From: Microbaculum marinum
Lineage (GTDB): Bacteria > Pseudomonadota > Alphaproteobacteria > Rhizobiales > Tepidamorphaceae
DNA length: 64,000 bases
NCBI RefSeq assembly: GCF_042646165.1
Contig: NZ_JBHRTC010000028.1
Direction: 5' to 3' (one strand)
The first letter of the stretch is position 1, and every line of letters begins with the position of its first letter. A program made the translations under genes and the position numbers. A model generated the notes under the pieces. The model saw nothing but the letters and a program-made list of their open reading frames with translations. It had not been told where the DNA came from and made no database searches. Below, piece by piece: positions 37,795-46,118 of this stretch.

Positions 37795-38925
37795 ATGCGG
37801 GACCTTGACGGCATTCTTGTCGTCTCGCTGGAGCAGGCCGTCGCCGCGCCGCTGACCACTGCGCGCTTGGCCGATGCCGGAGCGCGCGTCATCAAGGTGG
37901 AGCGGCCGGAAGGCGACTTCGCCCGCGGCTACGACCGGCTGGTGCACGGCGAGAGCGCCTATTTCGTCTGGATCAACCGCGGCAAGGAGTCGATCTGCCT
38001 CGACCTGCGCCAGGACGACGACCTGGCGCTGATGAAGCGGATGGTCGCGCGCGCGGACGTGTTCGTCCAGAACCTCGCGCCGGGCGCGGCCGCGCGGCTC
38101 GGCCTCGGCGCCGCGGCGTTGCGCGCGGCCAATCCCGGTCTCGTCTATGTGTCGATCTCCGGCTACGGCGAGGACGGCCCCTACCGCGACCAGAAGGCCT
38201 ACGACATGCTGATCCAGGGGGAGAGCGGGCTCCTCTCGGTCAACGGCACGCCGGAGGGCAGCGCCCGGGTCGGCATATCGGTCTGCGACATCGCGGCCGG
38301 CGAGACCGCCTACGCGGCGGTGCTGCAGTCGCTGTTCGCCCGCAGCCGCAGCGGTGAGGGCCGCGAGGTCGAGGTGTCGCTGTTCCACACGATGACCGAC
38401 TGGATGAACGTCCCGTTCCTGCAGTCCCACTACGGCGGCGCGGCGCCGCCGCGGATCGGGCTGCGGCACCCGACCATCGCTCCCTACGGCGCCTATCGGT
38501 GCGGGGACGGACGCGAAATCCTTCTGTCGGTCCAGAACGACCGCGAATGGGCGGCACTTGCGGCAAAGGTTCTGGAGCGTCCGGAGCTGGCTGCCGATCC
38601 GCGCTATGCCGACAACGTCTCGCGGGTCGCCCACGCCGGGGACATCGATGCACTGATCGGATCGGTGCTCGGGGCGATGGACCGCGAGGCCGCCATGGAG
38701 TGCCTGACGAAAGCCGGGATCGCTTGCGGCCGCCTGTCGGCGGTGGAGGACCTGTCGCACCATCCGCAGGCCCGCAGAATCACGATCGACAGTCCGACCG
38801 GTCCCGTCGAGATGATGGGGCGCGGCCTTCGCTACGGCGATCCCGACGCCCTGGGCTTCGGTCCCGTGCCGGCGCTCGGGGAGCATTCCGACGCCTTGCG
38901 CGAGGAATTCGCCGTTCGCGAGTAG
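37795..38925 (+). CDS. class III (CaiB/BaiF) CoA-transferase
   Basis: A 376-residue family III CoA-transferase that moves CoA between carboxylic acids. The N-terminus VVSLEQAVAAPLTTARLADA and GARVIKVERPEGDFARGY are standard. The catalytic aspartate is in KAYDMLIQGESGLLSVNG. It is divergent from a LysR gene, and an upstream GGGAGGG serves as ribosome site. Together with the acyl-CoA dehydrogenase and MmgE/PrpD protein it likely activates the acid imported by the adjacent TctABC-type system. That substrate is not identifiable. Confidence 0.93.
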   Translation: MRDLDGILVVSLEQAVAAPLTTARLADAGARVIKVERPEGDFARGYDRLVHGESAYFVWINRGKESICLDLRQDDDLALMKRMVARADVFVQNLAPGAAARLGLGAAALRAANPGLVYVSISGYGEDGPYRDQKAYDMLIQGESGLLSVNGTPEGSARVGISVCDIAAGETAYAAVLQSLFARSRSGEGREVEVSLFHTMTDWMNVPFLQSHYGGAAPPRIGLRHPTIAPYGAYRCGDGREILLSVQNDREWAALAAKVLERPELAADPRYADNVSRVAHAGDIDALIGSVLGAMDREAAMECLTKAGIACGRLSAVEDLSHHPQARRITIDSPTGPVEMMGRGLRYGDPDALGFGPVPALGEHSDALREEFAVRE

Positions 38926-39018
38926 AGCGTCGAGTAACGCATCGCGGCGGCGGGTCAGGCAATCCGCCGGCGACTGTCCGCAATCCGGCGATCCACCGTC
39001 ACCAACTCGGAGTGGCAA

Positions 39019-40524
39019 TCATCCGTCGGCACGCAAGCGGGCCTGCGAACGCCGGCGCGCCAGCCAGATCACCAGAGGACTTAGCCAGAGCGCGATGGTC
39101 AGTACGCCCAGCGTTCCCGCGATCGGGCGCTCGAAGAAGGCCAGCAGGTTGCCGTCCGCCTTGATGGCCGAGGTCATGAAGTTTTCCTCGACGGTCGTCC
39201 CAAGCAGAAGGCCGAGAATGGCCGGGGCGATCGGGATCCCGTTCTCCTCCATGAAGTAGGCGATCACGCCCGCCAGGAGCATGACGCCCACGTCGAACAG
39301 CGTGTTGTTGATCGCGAAGGCGCCGAGGATCGACAGGATCAGGATGAACGGCGACAGCACGCCGCTCGGCACCCGCAGGACGTGTCGGGCGACCTTGATG
39401 AACATGAACCCGAGCGGGATCAGCAGCAGGTTGGCGAGCAGGAAGGAGATCAGGACCGCGTCGATCACCTCCGGATTGTTGATGAAGATCGTCGGCCCGG
39501 GGTTCAGTCCCTTGATGAACAATACGCCGATCGCGATCGCCGTGACGGCGTCACCCGGAATGCCGAAGACCAGTGCGGGGACCCAGGCGCCGCTGACGGC
39601 GGCATTGTTCGCCGACGTGCTCGCCACGATTCCCTCGAGGCTTCCCTTGCCGTACAGGTCCGGCTTCCGCGAAGTCTGCTTGGCCAGCGCATAGGCCACC
39701 CAGGCCGCCAGTGTGCTGCCCGCCCCGGGCAGGATGCCGATCACGGTGCCGACGGTGCTGCCGCGGAGGAATTGCCGCCAGTGCTGCGCGAAGGTGCGCG
39801 CGATCCCCGAGAACAGGTTGCCGATCGGCTTGAGGTTGGCGGGATTGACCGCGCCGCCGCCGCTCACCGTGCGTATCAGTTCCGACAGCGCGAAGGCGCC
39901 GATCATGGCCGGCACGAAGTTGATCCCGCCCATCAGTTCTATCTGGCCGAAGGTGAAGCGCGGAAGGCCGGTTGTCGCGCCGATGCCGACGCATGAGGCG
40001 AGAAGGCCGATCAGGAGCGAGAACGTACCTTTTGTCAGCGAAGACGAGGAGATGAAGGCGGCGCAGGTGAGACCGAGCATCGCCAGCCAGAAGTATTCGA
40101 AGGTGCCGAACCGGATGACGACCCGCGCAAGGGCGGGGGCCGCGAAAAGGAGTACGAGCGCGCCTGCGAGCCCCCCAAGGGCCGAGAAGCACAGATTCAC
40201 GCCGAGGCACAGCTCTGCGCGGCCGCTTTGCGTGAGGCAATAGGCGTCGTCGACATAGGCTGCCGACCCGGGCGTGCCGGGAATCCGCAAGAGCGTTCCT
40301 GGAATGTCTCCGGCGAAGATCGCCATGGCCGAGGACGTGACGATCGCAGCGACTGCCGGAACCGGATCCATGAAGAACGTGACCGGCACGAGCAGTGCCG
40401 TCGCCATGGTGGCCGTCAGGCCCGGGATGGCTCCCATGAACAGGCCGAACATGGCCGAGGCGAGGATGACGATCATGACGTCGACGCGGAAGAGAAGTTC
40501 GAGTGCGAGCAGGATCGTTTCCAT
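39019..40524 (-). CDS. tripartite tricarboxylate transporter large permease TctA
   Basis: A 501-residue permease with about 12 membrane spans. The family motif GAIPGLTATMATALLVPVTF is at residues 32-51, and a second, GILPGAGSTLAAWVAYALA, in the inverted repeat half. It starts 6 bases after the TctB stop, and 93 bases separate its end from the convergent CoA-transferase gene. It forms the channel for a carboxylate taken up with a cation, together with TctB and TctC upstream. Confidence 0.93.
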   Translation of the reverse strand: METILLALELLFRVDVMIVILASAMFGLFMGAIPGLTATMATALLVPVTFFMDPVPAVAAIVTSSAMAIFAGDIPGTLLRIPGTPGSAAYVDDAYCLTQSGRAELCLGVNLCFSALGGLAGALVLLFAAPALARVVIRFGTFEYFWLAMLGLTCAAFISSSSLTKGTFSLLIGLLASCVGIGATTGLPRFTFGQIELMGGINFVPAMIGAFALSELIRTVSGGGAVNPANLKPIGNLFSGIARTFAQHWRQFLRGSTVGTVIGILPGAGSTLAAWVAYALAKQTSRKPDLYGKGSLEGIVASTSANNAAVSGAWVPALVFGIPGDAVTAIAIGVLFIKGLNPGPTIFINNPEVIDAVLISFLLANLLLIPLGFMFIKVARHVLRVPSGVLSPFILILSILGAFAINNTLFDVGVMLLAGVIAYFMEENGIPIAPAILGLLLGTTVEENFMTSAIKADGNLLAFFERPIAGTLGVLTIALWLSPLVIWLARRRSQARLRADG

Positions 40525-40530
40525 GATCGT

Positions 40531-41004
40531 CTACCACGCCAGCGGTTGCAGAAGCCCCCACGGAAGCGGGACCAGCAGGATGTCGGCAAACACGAACTGG
40601 AGGATTGCTGCCGCTGCGGCCGCGCCGAAAAGGGAGAGCACCGGACGACCGTGATAGCGCACCAACATCAGCCAGAGGCAGATGAAGGCGGTGGGAACGA
40701 ACCCCAGCCGGTCGACGGCGAATATGTAGAAGACCGGGATCGCAAGCAGCATTGCGACGTTGAGAGCCGTCGCCGGCGAGCGCATCCACGGTGCAAGCGA
40801 GAGCAATGGGGCTTCCCGATCGGCCAGCCACCACTGCACCGCGAGAACCACACCGCAGCCCACCAGCGCCAGGCCGATCAGGCTGGGAAACAGCGCCGGT
40901 CCGAAGGCCTGGTGGCGGGGAGACGGAAAGGTGGAGGCGACGCCTAGAACGCCGCCCCCCAGCACCAGTGCGATGAGCGCCAGCGCAAGGTTGTTCACGC
41001 GCAT
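40531..41004 (-). CDS. tripartite tricarboxylate transporter small permease TctB
   Basis: A 157-residue membrane protein with four hydrophobic segments (LALALIALVLGGGVLGVA; ALFPSLIGLALVGCGVVLAV; ALNVAMLLAIPVFYIFAV; LFGAAAAAAILQFVFADILL). The pattern FGPALFPSLIGLAL is typical of TctB. It is located between tctC and tctA, 6 bases from tctA and 42 from tctC. Confidence 0.9.
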   Translation of the reverse strand: MRVNNLALALIALVLGGGVLGVASTFPSPRHQAFGPALFPSLIGLALVGCGVVLAVQWWLADREAPLLSLAPWMRSPATALNVAMLLAIPVFYIFAVDRLGFVPTAFICLWLMLVRYHGRPVLSLFGAAAAAAILQFVFADILLVPLPWGLLQPLAW

Positions 41005-41046
41005 TTCTGATTGTCCGCGTTATACGCTAGCGCCGACCGCTCAACA

Positions 41047-42030
41047 TCACTCGGCGAGATCGGCCGCCTTCAGCGCCGCACCGAACTGCTCCTGCTTTCG
41101 GGCGAGCTGTTCGCGGAACTCGTCCGGTCCCAGGCATGCGACCGTGTAGCCGCGCTTGGTCATGAAGTCCGCGAACTCCTCGCCGTGGCAGACTTGCAGC
41201 ACCGCCTCCGACAACCGCTGCACCACGTCGTCAGACACGCCTTTCGGTGCCGCGATGCCGCGCCAGTTGGCGATCGTCCAGTCGAGCCCGGTGGCTTCCT
41301 TAAGTGTCGGGACGTCGGGATAGGCAGCGTTGCGCTCCTCGGCCATTGTCGCCAGGGCCCTCACCTCCCCGGCTTCGATGAGCGACTTGGCATCGGCCAC
41401 GTTGTTGGTGACGAAGTCGACGCCGTTCGAGGTGAGTTCGGCAAGGCCTTGCGCGCCGCCCTGTGTCGGCACCCAGGTCACCGACGTCGGGTCGATCCCG
41501 GCGCTCTCGAGCATGCCGACCATAGCGAGGTGCAGGAGGCCACCCTGGTTTGCGCCCGAGGCCTTCATCGCCTTGCCGGACTTGATGGCCTCGAGCAGAT
41601 CCGCCGCCGTCTCGTATGGCGAATCGGCGCGCACGAGCAGCCCCGGCGCGTCGGAATTGTACTGGGCGACGGGGACCACGTCCTCGTAGCTGACGTCGGC
41701 GAGACCTCTCCAGCGATACATGGAGAGCTCGGTCGTGATGACGCCGAACGTATAGTCGTCGGGTTTCGCCTGCGCGATGCCGACGTGGCCGACGACACCG
41801 CCGCCGCCGGTCCGGTTGACGACGGCGAAGGGGGTGTCGAATTCATCCTCGAGCAGCTGGGCGAGGATGCGTGCGGTGGCGTCCGTGCCGCCACCGGCAG
41901 ACCAGGGAACGATCAGTGTCACCGGCCGCTCCGGCCATTCCGCCAGGGCCGGGCCGGCCCCGCCGACGACACCGGTGGTGCCGAGCACGGCCATTGCGGC
42001 TGCGATCGTAAGCGCTTTGTGCACTCGCAT
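41047..42030 (-). CDS. tripartite tricarboxylate transporter substrate-binding protein (TctC/Bug family)
   Basis: A 327-residue periplasmic receptor. A signal peptide ends near residue 30 (GGAGPALA). The family start WPERPVTLIVPWSAGGGTD follows, then GGGGVVGHVGIAQAKPDDYT. Most Bug proteins bind a small carboxylate, often through an Asp/Asn pair. The ATG at 42030 has AAGGAGG about 8 bases upstream. A strong stem-loop (42071-42097) lies between it and the dapA-like gene. Confidence 0.93.
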   Translation of the reverse strand: MRVHKALTIAAAMAVLGTTGVVGGAGPALAEWPERPVTLIVPWSAGGGTDATARILAQLLEDEFDTPFAVVNRTGGGGVVGHVGIAQAKPDDYTFGVITTELSMYRWRGLADVSYEDVVPVAQYNSDAPGLLVRADSPYETAADLLEAIKSGKAMKASGANQGGLLHLAMVGMLESAGIDPTSVTWVPTQGGAQGLAELTSNGVDFVTNNVADAKSLIEAGEVRALATMAEERNAAYPDVPTLKEATGLDWTIANWRGIAAPKGVSDDVVQRLSEAVLQVCHGEEFADFMTKRGYTVACLGPDEFREQLARKQEQFGAALKAADLAE

Positions 42031-42070
42031 GGGAGTCCTCCTTAGGGTGTTGTGGTTGTTTTTCCTTGGG

Positions 42071-42097
42071 GCCCGCGGTGCCTTGCGCACCGCGGGC
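42071..42097 (-). other. 11-bp perfect stem-loop upstream of the TctC gene
   Basis: GCCCGCGGTGC and GCACCGCGGGC pair perfectly around a 5-base loop, in the 83-base gap between the dapA-like gene and tctC. There is no T-run on the minus strand after it. It may stabilise or process the mRNA so that the binding protein is made in excess. Confidence 0.55.
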
Positions 42098-42113
42098 GGT
42101 TTGTCGGCGCGCC

Positions 42114-43037
42114 TCAAGCGGCCTTGGTCAGTCGCTCCTCGCCGACAAGCGCCGCGAGCGGTTCCCGCACCGCACGCTTCTGTTCCGGCGTGGCCTCGGG
42201 AGTGGGGCGCCGTGTGCCGCCGCCGGGACAACCCTGCAGGATCTGGACATGCTTGGTGACGGCGACCCGGTTCTCCGAGTAGATCGCGTGCCAGAGCCGG
42301 AGCAGGCCTTCGTGGATCTCGCGGGCAGTATCGTGATCCTTCGCCTGCACCGCATCCCACAGCCTCACGCAGGGGCCGGGTACGGCAGCCAGGATCTGGG
42401 AGATCGCCCCGTGTGCGCCGAGCGCGAAGGTGGGGTACAGCAGCGGGTCGATCGCCGCGTAGATGCGGTGCTCCGGTCGCGCGGTGATCATGAGATCGGC
42501 CAGGAGCTTGAGATCGCCCGCACTCTGCTTGACTCCGATCACCTGCGGGATGTCGTCCATCAGCCGGAGGAGCTGGTCGACCGGGATGTAGTTCCAGGGG
42601 ATGACGTTGTAGAGGATGATCGGCAGGTCGACCGCCTCCGCAATATCCGCGAAATGGCCGAAGGTGGCATCGTCGCCCGGCTTGTAGATGTAGTGCACCG
42701 GCGTGATCTGCAGCGCCGAGACACCGAGGTCCGCCACGGCGCGGGCCTTTTCGATGGCCTGCCGCGTGGAGTTCACGATGACCCCGGCGACCACCGGCAT
42801 CCGGTCGCCGACCTCCTGGCACGTCGTGTCGACGATCGCGCGCAGTTCGTCGGTGGACAATGCATAGCCCTCGCCGGCGCTGCCGCCCGCCACGATGCCA
42901 TGCGCGCCTTCGTCCATCAGGAATTTGGCCTGCCGCCGCAAGGCGGCGAAATCGATCTCCTCCGCGCTGTCGAACGGGGTGGTCATCGGCGGCAGAACGC
43001 CGAAGATGTCGGAGGGGGCGAATTTCGGTCGGGCCAT
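42114..43037 (-). CDS. DapA/dihydrodipicolinate synthase family aldolase/lyase
   Basis: A 307-residue class I aldolase-type TIM barrel. The Schiff-base lysine is in VIGVKQSAGDL, the catalytic tyrosine in ILYNVIPWNYIP and the carboxylate-binding loop in GGSAGEGYALS. It is not the housekeeping DapA by context: it lies between an IclR gene and a TctABC-type transporter. It probably cleaves or dehydrates a keto acid derived from the transported substrate. Confidence 0.88.
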   Translation of the reverse strand: MARPKFAPSDIFGVLPPMTTPFDSAEEIDFAALRRQAKFLMDEGAHGIVAGGSAGEGYALSTDELRAIVDTTCQEVGDRMPVVAGVIVNSTRQAIEKARAVADLGVSALQITPVHYIYKPGDDATFGHFADIAEAVDLPIILYNVIPWNYIPVDQLLRLMDDIPQVIGVKQSAGDLKLLADLMITARPEHRIYAAIDPLLYPTFALGAHGAISQILAAVPGPCVRLWDAVQAKDHDTAREIHEGLLRLWHAIYSENRVAVTKHVQILQGCPGGGTRRPTPEATPEQKRAVREPLAALVGEERLTKAA

Positions 43038-43072
43038 GCTTTTCTTCTCCTTGCGTGGCTTGGAATTTCGGC

Positions 43073-43858
43073 TCAGGCGGGTTCAGGCGAAGACGGCTCG
43101 CCGTCAACGGATGCCGCCCGGGCGCGAAGGTTTCGGGTAATCTCCTCGGCGCCCCGGGTCGTGGCTTCGATGAGGGCTTTGCGGGAGCAGTCGAAGCGCG
43201 AGGTCGGCGCCGCAATGGTCAGGCCGGCGATCGGCCTGCCGGCAGAATCGCGGACTGGAGCGGCGATACCCGACGCACCGTCGACATGGCCGTTGCGACT
43301 TTCCGCCCAGCCGCGCTCGCGCACCTGGGCAAGCGTCCGCCTGAGCTGCTCCGGATCGGTCTGCGTATCCCGCGTGATCTGCTCGAGCGGCTCGCGGCGC
43401 AGATAGGCGTCGAGACCGGCCGCGCTCTCGGCGGCAAGGAAGAGCTGGCCGATCGAGGTGCAGTATGCGGGACGGTCATGCGCCAGCCCGCCGTCGTAGC
43501 GCACCTCCTTGGCGCTGACGACCTTGTCGATGTATCGGATCCGCCAGTTCGGCAGGCGGATGCCGAGAAAGACCGATTCTCCGGTCATCTCGGCGACCTC
43601 CACCATGACCGGGCGCGCCGCGCGCCTGAGCATGGCGAACTCGCCGCCGACCCAGCCGCCGTGCCGCAATTCCCCGGCCAGAACGTAAGCGGCGCCTTCG
43701 CGCTCGGCGTAGCCGCAGTCGACCAGCGTCTCCAGCAACGCCTGCGCGCTGCTCTTGGGCACGCCGAGATAGCGCGCGATCTCGCTGACCCCCACGGCGC
43801 TGGGAAGCACCGAGAGCAGTTCGAGGAGCTGAAGGGTTCTGCGCGCTGACTTGACCAT
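43073..43858 (-). CDS. IclR family transcriptional regulator
   Basis: A 261-residue regulator with an N-terminal winged HTH (ARRTLQLLELLSVLPSAVGV; ARYLGVPKSSAQALLETLVD) and a C-terminal effector domain (LAHDRPAYCTSIGQLFLA, GLTIAAPTSRFD). It starts the minus-strand operon iclR-dapA-like-tctCBA, with 35 bases to the next gene. I chose ATG at 43858; a GTG three codons upstream is possible. A near-perfect palindrome 4 bases ahead of this start is a likely autoregulatory operator. Confidence 0.9.
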   Translation of the reverse strand: MVKSARRTLQLLELLSVLPSAVGVSEIARYLGVPKSSAQALLETLVDCGYAEREGAAYVLAGELRHGGWVGGEFAMLRRAARPVMVEVAEMTGESVFLGIRLPNWRIRYIDKVVSAKEVRYDGGLAHDRPAYCTSIGQLFLAAESAAGLDAYLRREPLEQITRDTQTDPEQLRRTLAQVRERGWAESRNGHVDGASGIAAPVRDSAGRPIAGLTIAAPTSRFDCSRKALIEATTRGAEEITRNLRARAASVDGEPSSPEPA

Positions 43859-43861
43859 TCT

Positions 43862-43899
43862 GTTCACATATGCGAACGTCGTTCGGAATTCTTGTGAAC
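43862..43899 (-). promoter_or_regulatory. candidate IclR operator (two palindromes)
   Basis: GTTCACATATGCGAAC (43862-43877) is palindromic at all but one pair of positions. A second, looser element with the same GTTC...GAAC half-sites (43881-43899) follows. Both lie immediately upstream of the iclR start, where binding would block iclR-dapA-tct transcription. Confidence 0.55.
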
Positions 43900-44308
43900 C
43901 CTCGGATGAGCGGCGCCGTTTGTCAAGGGGGAGGGGCGCGGGAGTCCGTCGGCGAGATCTCCGTCTCGCGCGATCCGGCCCGGATCTCTGGTCGGTCAGC
44001 CGTGTGCAAAAGTCCTCCGCCGTCAGCGTGCAGGCGGTCGGGGCGGTCACACCCGCGTCAGCCGCACTCTTCCGCCTCTTCGCTGGGATGTACCCGGACG
44101 CACCCTGTCCGGGCCTACTCCGGACCCCGTTCCGCCGTCCGCCCGGCTGCTGACTGGGGGAGGAGGTGCCTTGTTCCTCACCTGGGCGGGACCACGGATG
44201 CTTCGCACGGTTGGCCGGTGTTTGAACGAAGGGGAAAAATGTGCCATGAGCCGACCCCGATAGTCTGGATCGGGCTATTGCACGTCCTTATGCCCAAGGC
44301 TCCGTGGG
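43900..44308. other. intergenic region upstream of the SDR remnant
   Basis: About 400 bases without a convincing gene. The frames that stay open here are short and lack family features. CCCGAT (44256-44261) and ATCGGG (44269-44274) form a small hairpin. Base composition is slightly less regular than in neighbouring genes, as expected for a decayed segment. Confidence 0.4.
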
Positions 44309-44452
44309 ATGCTTGAGAGACTCATCGTGACTGTGCCGTTCGTCCGGCCATCGGCTCTCCTCGATATCGCCGACGCGCGGCCGCCCGCCTCGGAGGGCGC
44401 GACGCTCGGGTCGGGCACGGGATTCAACGTCGACGGCGGCCGCTGGAACTGA
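44309..44452 (+). pseudogene. C-terminal remnant of a short-chain dehydrogenase/reductase
   Basis: A 47-codon frame ends with GSGTGFNVDGGRWN, the usual end of an SDR protein (the strand carrying TGxxFNVDGG). The part before it is only weakly SDR-like, and the Rossmann motif and catalytic Tyr-Lys are absent from the 400 bases upstream. I infer a deleted gene of which the last codons survive. Its stop overlaps the ATG of the next gene by one base (TGATG), so the old gene may have been coupled to it. Confidence 0.4.
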
Positions 44453-45192
44453 TGACATCGCGCGAAATGCCGACTACCCGACGCAGTTCGAACCCGGTGG
44501 TGCGCGCCTCGGGCCTCTGCATGCCCGTCCTTGCGCTGATTGCGGGCGCCCTGTTGCTGCCGTCTTCCGCGGCGGCCGGCTGCTCCGACGTCACGCCGAC
44601 GCGCCCGGGCGAGGTCTATCTGTTCCGCGGCCTGGGAAACATCTACTCGGCGGGGCCCGACGAGATGGCAGCGCAGTTCTCGAAGCTGGGAATGAAGAAC
44701 TGCGTCGACAACCACCTGAACTGGATGCAATTCGCCGACGACATACTGGAGCGCAGCGACCAATCGGACATCTCGTATCCGATCATCCTGATCGGCCACT
44801 CCCTCGGCGCCCGGGCGGCGGTGTCGATGGCGAACCACCTGGGGAAGAACGGTGTTCCCGTCGCCTATGTCGCGATGTTCGATCCCGTGGAATCGACCAG
44901 GGTCGGCGGCAACGTCGGCGAAGTGGTCAACTACTACGTCAAGATACCGCTCACCAACAAGCTCGCCCGATCGGGTGAAGGGTTCACCGGCACGATCGAG
45001 AACGTGGGCCTGTCCGGATGGTCGGGCGTCAGCCACTTCAACATCGACAATCTCAAGCGGCTGCAGTTCAGCATCTACCTGCGTGCGCTGTATCTGTCGG
45101 ACAGCGCACTCCTGGCCCTCTCCGAGGAACAAGATACGGAATCGGACGTGGCAAGCTCAGAGCCGCCCGAAGCCCCCGGCCCGGACGAGTAG
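44452..45192 (+). CDS. secreted alpha/beta hydrolase (lipase/thioesterase-like)
   Basis: A 246-residue protein with an N-terminal signal peptide (ASGLCMPVLALIAGALLLPSS) ending near Ala-Ala-Gly-Cys at about residue 42; the Cys could be a lipoprotein site, though Leu is missing at -3. The nucleophile motif is IGHSLGARAAVSMANHL. A central AMFDPVEST loop and a C-terminal VSHFNIDN with a conserved His follow. The last 25 residues are acidic. Substrate unknown. It is convergent with the SGNH hydrolase gene, 69 bases away. Confidence 0.7.
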   Translation: MTSREMPTTRRSSNPVVRASGLCMPVLALIAGALLLPSSAAAGCSDVTPTRPGEVYLFRGLGNIYSAGPDEMAAQFSKLGMKNCVDNHLNWMQFADDILERSDQSDISYPIILIGHSLGARAAVSMANHLGKNGVPVAYVAMFDPVESTRVGGNVGEVVNYYVKIPLTNKLARSGEGFTGTIENVGLSGWSGVSHFNIDNLKRLQFSIYLRALYLSDSALLALSEEQDTESDVASSEPPEAPGPDE

Positions 45193-45261
45193 GAATTCCG
45201 CGAAACAAGCGCCGAGCTCGGTCCGGCCGCGGGGCCGACAAGGTATGCGCCCGGGGATCGC

Positions 45262-46026
45262 TCACTGTGCCGCGGCGACGATGGCGCGTGCCAGCGAGCG
45301 TCCCACGCAATCGTAGCCGTCGCGGGAATTGTGCAGGCCGTCCCACGCCACCAGGGCGCCTTTCGGCAGCCCGGCGTCGAATGACCGTCGCATCAGCGAG
45401 AACCGGGAAAACAGACCGACGTCTTCTTCGAGAGCTGCCGCAAGGATCATGGCCTCCATCGTGGCGGCATGTGGCGAGGCGAGCACCTGCGGCGCATACT
45501 GCAGGTCCATCAGCACCACATCGGACCCCGCCGCCTTCAGGATCTTCACGCCGTGAACAATGAGGTCGCGAAGCCCTTCGGGATTGCCGCCCCAGGCAAT
45601 GTCGTTCGTGCCCAGTTGCCAGATCACCAGGTCCGGCTGATAGGCCAGCACCTCGCGTTCGAAGCGGTCCAGGTTGCCGGGTATCGTATCGCCGACGCGG
45701 CCGCTGTTGACGACGTCGACGGGCACGTCGGACCATAATCTCTCGAGTTCGCGCCGCATCACCTGCGGGTAGGTGTCGGCAGGATCCAGCATCCACAGTC
45801 CTCTGGTCGACGACGAGCCGACCGCGACGATTCTCACGGGGCCGCCCTCATCCAGGCGCGCAGTCGTTCGCGGCAGCGAGGCGCCGAGCGAGCGGTCGCG
45901 ATTGACGGCCAGGCAGAATTCGGCGGACGGGATCTCCGCACGGGCTGCCTCCAGGGGAGCGAACGCGACAAGCATGAACACGCATGAGGCGAGCGGTGCC
46001 GCGGAACTGCCGAGCCTTGACCTCAT
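45262..46026 (-). CDS. secreted SGNH/GDSL-family hydrolase
   Basis: A 254-residue protein with a signal peptide ending near residue 30 (VAFAPLEAARA). SGNH blocks are clear: nucleophile serine in IVAVGSSSTRGLW, Gly/Asn in VVNSGRVGDTIPG, GTND in WQLGTNDIAWGG and the Asp-His pair in WDGLHNSRDGY. These enzymes are esterases, including polysaccharide deacetylases. ATG at 46026 is chosen; ATG at 46083 would give a longer, Arg-rich start. The frame beyond is a shadow of the amidase gene. Confidence 0.82.
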   Translation of the reverse strand: MRSRLGSSAAPLASCVFMLVAFAPLEAARAEIPSAEFCLAVNRDRSLGASLPRTTARLDEGGPVRIVAVGSSSTRGLWMLDPADTYPQVMRRELERLWSDVPVDVVNSGRVGDTIPGNLDRFEREVLAYQPDLVIWQLGTNDIAWGGNPEGLRDLIVHGVKILKAAGSDVVLMDLQYAPQVLASPHAATMEAMILAAALEEDVGLFSRFSLMRRSFDAGLPKGALVAWDGLHNSRDGYDCVGRSLARAIVAAAQ

Positions 46027-46118
46027 CCCATGTCTGCCTCGAAGCCGAGCCGGCTGGAATCGGCGTTGTTGCTGGGCCGCCATTTTCAGGCGTGGTGAAG
46101 AAGAGCGCGTATCCGGGC

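Noticed and set aside
38926..39018. A terminator between the convergent CoA-transferase and tctA genes
   Set aside because: The C/G-rich segments pair only imperfectly and no T-run follows on either strand.
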